DNA of 64,000 nt, taken from contig JBBECT010000004.1 in NCBI GenBank assembly GCA_040881665.1, positions 754,303 to 818,302 of the forward strand, read 5' to 3'. The DNA is from Actinomycetota bacterium (lineage in GTDB: Bacteria > Actinomycetota > UBA4738 > HRBIN12). Position 1 is the stretch's first letter, and each line of letters begins with the position of its first letter. The position numbers were made by a program, and so were the translations under genes. A model generated the notes under the pieces. That model was not told the origin of the DNA, ran no database searches, and saw only the letters and a list, made by a program, of their open reading frames with translations. Shown piece after piece: positions 58,633-64,000 of this stretch.

Positions 58633-59400
58633 TCAGGCGGTGGGAGCCGAGCCAATCTCGGTTCCGGGGGTGAGCTGGATCCCGCATTCCCACTTCGACT
58701 TGCCGGCCCAGCGTCCCGCGCGTTCGGGCTCGCCGGGGAGGCGCATCCGGGTGCACGGGGCGCAGCCGATCGACGCGTAGCCGAGGTCGTAGAGCGGGTT
58801 GTGCGGCAGATCGTATTCCTTCAGGTAGTCCCACACGTCGCGACGGGTCCACGCGGCCATCGGGTTGATCTTCAGGATCGGCCGACCGGGCTCGAGGTCG
58901 TACAGATCCAGGATCGGTGCGTCCGCGCGCGTGGGGGACGAATCCCGCCGGTACGCGGTCACCCACGCGGCCAGACCCCGGAGGGCTTCGAACATCGGAC
59001 GGACCTTGTTCATCTCGCAGCAGCGTTCGGGGTTGCGTTCGTACAGCCGGGCACCGTGTGCGCGCTCCTGCTCCTCGACCGTGTGCTCGCCGACGAGATC
59101 GACGACGTTGAGATCGAGCCGCGCGACGAGTTGCTCCTTGAACGCGAGCGTCTCCGCGAACTGGAAGCCCGTCTCGAGGAACAGGATCGGAACGTCGGGG
59201 CGGATCGAGGTGGCCAGATGCATCGCGACGGTTCCGTCGGCCTGGAACGCCGACGCGATCGCGATCGGCTCCAGGCCCGAATCCTCGAGGGCCCAGCGAA
59301 GGATCTCGCTCGGATGGGCACTCTCGAACCGCTGGTTGAGCTCGCCGACCGTTGTCGGCGAGAGGCTTTCGGAGAGGCCTGAGGAGAGATCGCTCTGCAT
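58633..59400 (-). CDS. cysH: Assimilatory adenylyl-sulfate (APS) reductase
   Basis: A 255-residue enzyme that reduces APS to sulfite and AMP with thioredoxin. The Cys pairs Cys127-Cys128 (NPERCCEMNKV) and Cys213/Cys216 (IGCAPCTR) that hold a 4Fe-4S cluster are present, so the substrate should be APS rather than PAPS. The PAPS-reductase-fold motif SAFQADGTVAMHL and the C-terminal catalytic Cys239 (KWECGI, here followed by Gln in place of His) are also there. It is divergent from sat, which makes APS, so the two are a functional pair. A -10 TATACT lies at 59462–59457. Confidence 0.93.
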   Translation of the reverse strand: MQSDLSSGLSESLSPTTVGELNQRFESAHPSEILRWALEDSGLEPIAIASAFQADGTVAMHLATSIRPDVPILFLETGFQFAETLAFKEQLVARLDLNVVDLVGEHTVEEQERAHGARLYERNPERCCEMNKVRPMFEALRGLAAWVTAYRRDSSPTRADAPILDLYDLEPGRPILKINPMAAWTRRDVWDYLKEYDLPHNPLYDLGYASIGCAPCTRMRLPGEPERAGRWAGKSKWECGIQLTPGTEIGSAPTA

Positions 59401-59565
59401 GCGCGCCTCCGGATGGGAGCCGGCTCCGGCTGGTCTCCGGAGCGGCGGGGGTCCGGAGTATAGCCCCCGCGCTCGGACCCCGCCGACGGCCCCCTGGTCG
59501 CACTATGCTGTGGGCCGCCGCGACGACCGGTCCGCTCGGCGTCCGGCCTCCGAGGAAAGACACAG

Positions 59566-59625
59566 ATGACACCCGAGCCGTGCTGCGAGCCCGGCCGCTC
59601 CGAGAAGGAAGGCGAGGCCCCCTGA
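59566..59625 (+). CDS. Cys-Cys leader peptide upstream of sat
   Basis: A 19-residue open frame, MTPEPCCEPGRSEKEGEAP, with GAGGAAAG seven bases before its ATG and tandem TGC codons at positions 6–7. Its TGA stop overlaps the ATG of sat (TGATG), so sat translation depends on it. Cysteine-responsive leader peptides are known before sulfur genes in mycobacteria. By analogy, stalling at the Cys codons when charged tRNA-Cys is low would open or retain the sat start. The peptide itself is probably non-functional. Confidence 0.65.
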   Translation: MTPEPCCEPGRSEKEGEAP

Positions 59626-60791
59626 TGACCGAGAACGACCCGATCGCCCCCCACGGCGGTACCCTGGTGAACCGCTTGAAGGAGGGCGCCGAGGCCGACG
59701 GGCTCCGCGCCGAGGCCGCGAACCTGCCGAAGGTCACGGTGAACGCTCGCGAGCTGGCCGACCTCGAGATGATCGCCGTGGGCGCGCTCTCGCCGCTCAC
59801 CGGGTTCCAGGGCGAGGCGGACTACCGTTCGGTGCTGGAGTCGATGCACCTGTCCAACGGGCTCCCCTGGGCGATCCCGGTGACCCTGTCGCTGTCGGAC
59901 GACGAGCTGAAGAGGGTCGGCGGCGCCGGCGCGGTGGCGCTCACCGCGAGCGACGGTGGCGACCCGTTGGCCGTTCTCCGGGTCGAGGGCACCTTCACGC
60001 GCGATCGCGAGAACGAGTCTCGGAGCGTGTACGGCACGACCGAGCTCGAGCATCCCGGCGTGAAGGCGGTCCACGAGGCCGGCGATCATTGCCTCGCCGG
60101 CGACCTCGACGTGATCGCTCTGCCCCCCCATGACGACTTCCAGCAGTACCGGTTGACGCCCGCGCAGACGCGAGCCGCGTTCAACGAGCGTGGATGGAAG
60201 ACGGTCGTGGGGTTCCAGACCCGCAACCCGATCCACCGTGCGCACGAGTACATCCAGAAGTGCGCGCTCGAGATCGTCGACGGACTGCTCGTGCACCCGC
60301 TCGTCGGCGCCACGAAGGCCGACGACGTTCCCCCGGACGTTCGGATGCGTTGCTACGAGGCGCTGTTCGACGGCTACTACCCCAAGGATCGCGCGATGGT
60401 GTCGGTGTTCCCGGCCGCGATGCGCTACGCGGGCCCGAGGGAGGCAGTCTGGCACGCGATCTGCCGCAAGAACTACGGCTGCACGCACTTCATCGTGGGT
60501 CGCGATCACGCCGGCGTCGGGAGCTACTACGGCACCTACGACGCGCAGAAGATCTTCGAACGGTTCGAGCCCGGCGAGCTCGGCATCACGACGCTCAAGT
60601 TCGAGCATTCCTTCTGGTGCAATCGGTGCGAAGGCATGGCGTCGCCCAAGACCTGTCCCCACGGCGAGGAGGACCGGGTCTCCCTCTCGGGGACGAAGGT
60701 GCGCGAGATGCTTCGCGCCGGGCAGCGCCCGCCCGAGGAGTTCTCCCGCTCCGAGGTCGCCGACATCCTGATCGCAGCGATGAAGAGCTAG
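59625..60791 (+). CDS. sat: Sulfate adenylyltransferase (ATP sulfurylase)
   Basis: A 388-residue monofunctional ATP sulfurylase that makes APS from sulfate and ATP. It has a PUA-like N-terminal domain (about 20–165), the active-site motifs QTRNPIHRAHEYIQK near residue 200 and HPLVGATKADD near residue 222, RDHAGVGSYYG, and a C-terminal zinc-type segment FWCNRCEGMASPKTCPHG, plus LSGTKVREMLRAG. No APS-kinase domain is attached. It acts before CysH, which is divergent from it. The start ATG is inside the stop of the Cys-Cys leader peptide. Confidence 0.95.
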   Translation: MTENDPIAPHGGTLVNRLKEGAEADGLRAEAANLPKVTVNARELADLEMIAVGALSPLTGFQGEADYRSVLESMHLSNGLPWAIPVTLSLSDDELKRVGGAGAVALTASDGGDPLAVLRVEGTFTRDRENESRSVYGTTELEHPGVKAVHEAGDHCLAGDLDVIALPPHDDFQQYRLTPAQTRAAFNERGWKTVVGFQTRNPIHRAHEYIQKCALEIVDGLLVHPLVGATKADDVPPDVRMRCYEALFDGYYPKDRAMVSVFPAAMRYAGPREAVWHAICRKNYGCTHFIVGRDHAGVGSYYGTYDAQKIFERFEPGELGITTLKFEHSFWCNRCEGMASPKTCPHGEEDRVSLSGTKVREMLRAGQRPPEEFSRSEVADILIAAMKS

Positions 60792-60806
60792 GTTGGCTGG
60801 CGATAC

Positions 60807-60839
60807 ATATCCGTATCGAGATACGGATATGCTATCATC
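60807..60839 (+). promoter_or_regulatory. Perfect 26-bp palindrome and promoter of XRE/NTase pair
   Basis: CATATCCGTATC (60807–60818), GA, GATACGGATATG (60821–60832) is a perfect inverted repeat. A -10-like TATCAT follows at 60834–60839 and the ATG is at 60846, so the transcript would be leaderless or nearly so. The palindrome is AT-rich in a GC-rich genome and ends just before the -10, as expected for an operator bound by the XRE protein. Confidence 0.75.
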
Positions 60840-60845
60840 AATCCC

Positions 60846-61178
60846 ATGAGGCCTGGTGCACGGCTGTTGTGGACGGCCCGTCGACGGGCCGGTCTCTCCC
60901 AACGGGCCCTCTCGCGTCGGTCGGGGGTCCCCCAGCCCACGATCTCCAGGATCGAGCGTGAGCTGGAATCCCCGAGTGCCGATCTGCTCGCGCGGCTCGT
61001 CGACGCCTGCGGGATGGAGCTCGCCGTGATCGAGCGCGCCGGGCGGGGCGTCGACCGCACCCTGATCCTGGAGCAGCTGCGCGGTTCTCCCTCTCAGCGA
61101 GGGCGTGACGCAGCGCGCGGAGCCGAAGTCCTCGAGCGCCTGGGAGCGGCACGCCCCGTCGATCGCGAGGCGGGGTGA
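60846..61178 (+). CDS. XRE-family antitoxin-like regulator
   Basis: A 110-residue protein. Residues 5–55 form a Cro/CI-type helix-turn-helix (LLWTARRRAGLSQRALSRRS, then VPQPTISRIERELESPSADL), then a short stretch (LARLVDACGMELAVIERAGR) as seen in XRE antitoxins. The C-terminal third is basic and helical (RGRDAARGAEVLERLGAARP). It is directly followed by a nucleotidyltransferase gene six bases later. The palindromic operator next to its own promoter fits autoregulation. In related toxin–antitoxin pairs (for example AbiE- or MNT-like) the HTH protein is the antitoxin. Confidence 0.85.
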   Translation: MRPGARLLWTARRRAGLSQRALSRRSGVPQPTISRIERELESPSADLLARLVDACGMELAVIERAGRGVDRTLILEQLRGSPSQRGRDAARGAEVLERLGAARPVDREAG

Positions 61179-61184
61179 TCGCTG

Positions 61185-61691
61185 ATGCCATTCGATCCCT
61201 ACCTGGCGCTCGCGACCCTTCAACGCCATGAGGTCCGCTTCGTCATGATCGGCGGGTTCGCGGGAGCGATCCTCGGCAGCGGCGTTCTCACGCAGGATCT
61301 GGACCTCTGCTATCGGCGCGACGACGAGAACCTCGAACGACTCGTGGCGGCGCTCGAGGAGCTCGATGCTCGACTCCGAGGCGTCGAGGAGGATGTGCCG
61401 TTCGTCCTGGACGCCGCCACGCTTCGCAACGGCGACTCCTTCACGTTCCAGACGACGGCGGGTCCGATCGACATCATCGGGACGCCGTCGGGAACCAACG
61501 GGTTCCACGATCTCGAGGCCGCAGCGCTGGACATGGATCTCGGCGATGGGGTCCGCGTGCGGGTCGCCTCGATCGACGATCTCATGCGGATGAAGCGGGC
61601 CGCGGCCCGGCCGAAGGATCTGATCCATCTGGAGCAGCTGGCTGCGCTCCGAGACCAGCTCGAGTCGAAGGAACCTCCTGCCGAGAGTTGA
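61185..61691 (+). CDS. Nucleotidyltransferase (MNT/AbiEii-like), probable toxin
   Basis: A 168-residue protein of the minimal nucleotidyltransferase superfamily: VMIGGFAGAILGSGVLTQDL, then DLCYRRDDENLERLVAALEE, giving the GS…T-x-D-x-D pattern (G-S-G-V-L-T-Q-D-L-D) needed for metal binding. A third acidic position is probably in GPIDIIG. It ends with SIDDLMRMKRAAARPKDLIHL, as in DUF6036/AbiEii-type proteins. Several such proteins are toxins that add nucleotides to tRNA or protein. It is paired with the XRE gene, which supports a toxin–antitoxin role, but that is inference. Confidence 0.82.
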   Translation: MPFDPYLALATLQRHEVRFVMIGGFAGAILGSGVLTQDLDLCYRRDDENLERLVAALEELDARLRGVEEDVPFVLDAATLRNGDSFTFQTTAGPIDIIGTPSGTNGFHDLEAAALDMDLGDGVRVRVASIDDLMRMKRAAARPKDLIHLEQLAALRDQLESKEPPAES

Positions 61692-61841
61692 CCCCCTCGC
61701 CATCGTGCGCCGGGAACGTATCTGCCCAGCTCAACAGGGGTTTGCCTTTCCCGGAAGGCCACTGGTAGCCTCGGCTACGAGCCCAGCACCGGCCGCACGA
61801 GCAACACCGGCCGCATCCTCGACCAGGAGGCAACGACGACC

Positions 61842-62918
61842 GTGAAGCGGGCCTTCACCCGAGCTTCGCTCGCACTCTTGTTCATCATCGGCCTCGCCGC
61901 CGCGTTGCCCGCGTCGGCCGACACCGAGGGTGAGCTCGGCGCTGCCGAGACGCAGCTGAACGCCGCCGAGGCAGACCTGCAGCGCGTCGCCGCGGCATGG
62001 AGTCAGGCGCAGTCCGACCTCGCGGAGACCCAGGACCAGATCGATCTCACCCGGGAGCGCGTGGATGACACACGCGCGCAGCTCCTCGCGATCCAGGTGC
62101 GGCTCGAGGGCCGAGCGATCGAGGCGTTCATGACCGGCGGCTCGGCCGCGGACCTCGGCGTGCTCCTCGCGTCCGACGACTTCGGTGACTTCTCCGACCG
62201 GCTCGAGTTCGTCGGCAGCGTCGTGGACAAGGACCTCGATCTCGCGACGGCCGCCGAGGTGCAGCGCGTCGAGCTCGAGCGGGCAGAGGCCGAGCTCCAG
62301 TCGCTCGAGGAACAGCTCTCAGACGAGCAGGCCGAGCTCGCGCGCCAGCGCGACTCCCTCGCTTCGGAGGTCGACCGGCTCGAGGCGCTGAAGCAGCAGC
62401 TCGAGGACAAGCTCGCCGCAGAACGCGAGGCGGCGCGCGAGGCCGCCGCGGAAGCAGCCGCGGCCGAGGCTGCCTCTACCGATACCAGCGGTGGCGGTGG
62501 CGGTGGTGGTGGGCCGGTCGGCTCGGGTGCGATCCAGGTCTGCCCCGTCCAGGGCGGCGCCTCGTTCACCGACACGTTCGGCGACCCCCGCTCGGGCGGA
62601 CGCACTCACGCGGGCCAGGACCTCCTCGCGCCGGCCGGGACCCCGGTCGTCGCGGTCCACAGCGGGAGTGCCTCGCAGAGCACCAACTCGCTCGGAGGTC
62701 TGACGGTCGGCCTGAACCACGACGGGGGCGGCTGGACCTACTACGCCCACCTGTCGCGCTACGCGGCCGGGGGGCACGTCTCCGCGGGAACCGTGATCGG
62801 CTACGTCGGAAGCACCGGCAACGCCGGCAGCATCAACCACCTCCACTTCGAGTACCACCCCGGCGGGGCCGGCGCCGCCCCGGTCAACCCGTACTCGATG
62901 CTGACCGCCGTCTGCTGA
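61842..62918 (+). CDS. Secreted M23 (LytM-type) peptidase with coiled coil
   Basis: A 358-residue exported protein. The signal peptide spans residues 1–27 (ending PASAD). A long coiled coil runs from about 30 to 195 (LGAAETQLNAAEADLQ, LERAEAELQSLEEQLSDEQA), then a poly-Ala/Glu and poly-Gly linker, and a C-terminal M23 domain from about 235. Zinc ligands are in GRTHAGQDLLAP and HLHFEYHP, so the active site looks intact (unlike EnvC). This layout matches peptidoglycan hydrolases or activators such as RipA-like and EnvC-like proteins in cell division. GTG start after CAGGAGG. The 150-base gap upstream holds only its promoter. Confidence 0.9.
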   Translation: MKRAFTRASLALLFIIGLAAALPASADTEGELGAAETQLNAAEADLQRVAAAWSQAQSDLAETQDQIDLTRERVDDTRAQLLAIQVRLEGRAIEAFMTGGSAADLGVLLASDDFGDFSDRLEFVGSVVDKDLDLATAAEVQRVELERAEAELQSLEEQLSDEQAELARQRDSLASEVDRLEALKQQLEDKLAAEREAAREAAAEAAAAEAASTDTSGGGGGGGGPVGSGAIQVCPVQGGASFTDTFGDPRSGGRTHAGQDLLAPAGTPVVAVHSGSASQSTNSLGGLTVGLNHDGGGWTYYAHLSRYAAGGHVSAGTVIGYVGSTGNAGSINHLHFEYHPGGAGAAPVNPYSMLTAVC

Positions 62919-63037
62919 GGTCCCCGCGAACGCGTCGCCGCGCCGCGACGACGCGCTAGGATGCGCGTCGTGGGCGAGACGATCCTCGCCGGCGGAACCA
63001 CCGGCCGGATGCCGACACACCCAGGAACGGAGTCCCT

Positions 63038-63571
63038 GTGACCGACGAGCCCGGCAAGCGACGGATCGACCGGATCCGGGAGCCGTCGTTCGCGCAGTCG
63101 CTCGACGACCTCCCGCTCGAGGAGCTCCGTGAGCGACGTGACGACTGCCGGCTCGAGCTCGAGTACGTCTCGCTGTTGCGCCGCCTGCTCCAGGGCCGCG
63201 CCGAGATCCTGAAAGCGGAGATCGAGCGCCGCGACGACGACACCGGCGGAGCCTCGCTCGTCGAACGTCTCTCGGACGTCCTGTCCGGCGACGAACACCC
63301 CGTCAGTTCCCGGGGCGCGGCCGTCCAGGTGGGTGTGCCGGACGAGGAGCTCGCGCTCGCGCGACGCCGGATCGAACGCCTGTGGGCCGACGCCGGGGTC
63401 TCCGACCCGACCGACCAGGACCGAGACGAGCTCGAGAAGGCGATCGACGTGCTCGTCGCAGCGGAGAAGGACGTCTCGGCCGATCGAACCGACGTGATCG
63501 CGGTGCTCGACCGGCTCCAGGAGGAGCTGAAGCGCCGGTACCGGGACGATCCGTCATTGGTGCTCTCCTAG
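63038..63571 (+). CDS. RsiG-like protein (anti-sigma/aerial mycelium formation family)
   Basis: A 177-residue helical protein. A helix pair near residues 35–70 contains LELEYVSLLRRLLQGRAEIL, matching the c-di-GMP-binding signature of RsiG, E(X)3S(X)2R(X)3Q(X)3D, at S, R and Q. The final D is E here, and the first E is at minus three rather than minus four from the Ser. A second helical region (about 105–165) has the same family look (RRRIERLWADAGVS, EKAIDVLVAAEKDVSADR). In Streptomyces RsiG holds sigma-WhiG when c-di-GMP is bound. No sigma factor is in the window. GTG start after AGGAACGGAG. An HD-GYP-like gene follows. Confidence 0.75.
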   Translation: MTDEPGKRRIDRIREPSFAQSLDDLPLEELRERRDDCRLELEYVSLLRRLLQGRAEILKAEIERRDDDTGGASLVERLSDVLSGDEHPVSSRGAAVQVGVPDEELALARRRIERLWADAGVSDPTDQDRDELEKAIDVLVAAEKDVSADRTDVIAVLDRLQEELKRRYRDDPSLVLS

Positions 63572-63754
63572 CCACCGCGCCGTACTCCCCGCGCCATCAC
63601 CCGACCGGGGGATGCGCCTATGGGGACCATCGGTCGCGGGACCCGTCACCGGGCGAGACGGAAATGCATCGAGCGGCGTATGGCCGCCTGCTCAAGTTTC
63701 CACGAGACTTCCATCGTCGCCCCGTAAGGGCGGTGTAGATTCATCGGCCCCGAC

Positions 63755-64000
63755 ATGACCGACTTCCCTCCTGCCACGGGCACTGCCGCCACGGCGGTCG
63801 ATCCCGAGAGCCCTGCGCTCCACGCGCAGCTCGTCGTCTTCGCGCGCGAGCTGGGCGAGCTCTACGCGCTCGAGCGCCAACGCAGCCGCGATCTCGAGCA
63901 CGCGCTCGGGAGCCTGGAGGAGACCTACCTCGCGACGATGACCTCCCTCGCGCAGGTGGTCGAGGCGAAGGACGCCGCGACGCGCGGTCATCTCGACCGG
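63755..64000 (+). CDS. HD-GYP-like protein, N-terminal part
   Basis: Only the first 82 codons are in the window: MTDFPPATGTAATAVDPESP, then a helix QLVVFARELGELYALERQRS and LEETYLATMTSLAQVVEAKD ending AATRGHLDR. The pattern TYLATMxxLAxxVEAKDxxTRGH is the usual entry to an HD-GYP phosphodiesterase domain, which breaks down c-di-GMP. The catalytic HD and GYP motifs lie beyond the right edge, so activity is not shown. A -10-like TAGATT (63736) sits about 14 bases before the ATG. It follows the RsiG-like gene in the same direction. Confidence 0.7.
   Translation, partial: MTDFPPATGTAATAVDPESPALHAQLVVFARELGELYALERQRSRDLEHALGSLEETYLATMTSLAQVVEAKDAATRGHLDR

Noticed and set aside
59010-61703. Long minus-strand open frame across sat, the XRE gene and the nucleotidyltransferase
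   Set aside because: It is a GC-rich shadow of three well-supported plus-strand genes and shows no recognisable domain.
61692-61841. ydaO-type (c-di-AMP) riboswitch before the M23 peptidase
   Set aside because: Such switches often precede cell-wall hydrolases in actinobacteria, but the conserved core sequences are not seen and the gap is only 150 bases.
63572-63754. Possible c-di-GMP riboswitch before the HD-GYP-like gene
   Set aside because: The region has hairpins but I cannot match the conserved GEMM core. A structure search with the c-di-GMP riboswitch models would decide.

Overview
The window is high-GC DNA from an actinobacterium-like chromosome. No rRNA or species marker is present, so the assignment rests on content. 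The evidence is the glnA–glnE–glnA block known from Streptomyces and Mycobacterium, an RsiG-like (aerial-mycelium family) protein, a DinB/maleylpyruvate-isomerase-type protein, DUF7144-type membrane proteins, and many GTG/TTG starts. It looks like an uncultured or deep-branching Actinomycetota rather than a well-known genus.

Left edge (1–3.1 kb): the start of a cobalamin-binding-type protein and a 2-oxoacid dehydrogenase E1 alpha/beta pair, all on the minus strand, then an unknown conserved protein and tRNA-Phe. Accessory region (about 3.1–36 kb): a 1408-residue secreted RTX repeat protein; a truncated transposase-like gene; broken pieces of a polyamine-type ABC transporter, a betaine-aldehyde-type dehydrogenase, an M24 peptidase, an amino-acid oxidase and a GAP-family protein; and intact catabolic genes. 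The intact genes include a zinc alcohol dehydrogenase, two paralogous CrtI/PYROXD2-like oxidoreductases around an Lrp regulator, a GcvT-like protein, a semialdehyde dehydrogenase, a sarcosine-oxidase-like flavoprotein and a C45 acyltransferase/peptidase. Further right are a HerA-like ATPase, a class III cyclase, a GH15 enzyme, an MFS pump, a TolB/RTX secreted protein and two secreted phosphatases. Four imperfect direct repeats related to the tRNA-Phe 5' flank punctuate the left part of this region.

tRNA-Glu and tRNA-Asp lie at 36 kb on the same strand as tRNA-Phe. In actinobacteria these three usually form one Glu–Asp–Phe cluster, so I infer that about 33 kb of accessory DNA has split it.

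Right part (36–64 kb): mostly housekeeping. It has small membrane and VOC proteins, two paralogous sulfatases, tRNA-Lys, NAD synthetase, a second GH15 enzyme, MscL, and a nitrogen block made of an alpha-type glutamine synthetase, GlnE, an adenylylatable glutamine synthetase and a GlnR-like regulator. GlnR-box-like sites with exact n6 spacing lie before the synthetase genes. Sulfate assimilation follows: cysH divergent from sat, with a 19-residue Cys-Cys leader peptide overlapping sat. The window ends with an XRE/nucleotidyltransferase pair behind a perfect 26-bp palindrome, an M23 peptidase, an RsiG-like protein and the start of an HD-GYP-like protein.

Regulation visible in sequence: paired TTGACC-N18 promoters with repeated GTTGACC motifs before both phosphatases (PhoP-like), CACCGGTG operators between a CGNR-type regulator and a divergent small gene, and several apparently leaderless starts.
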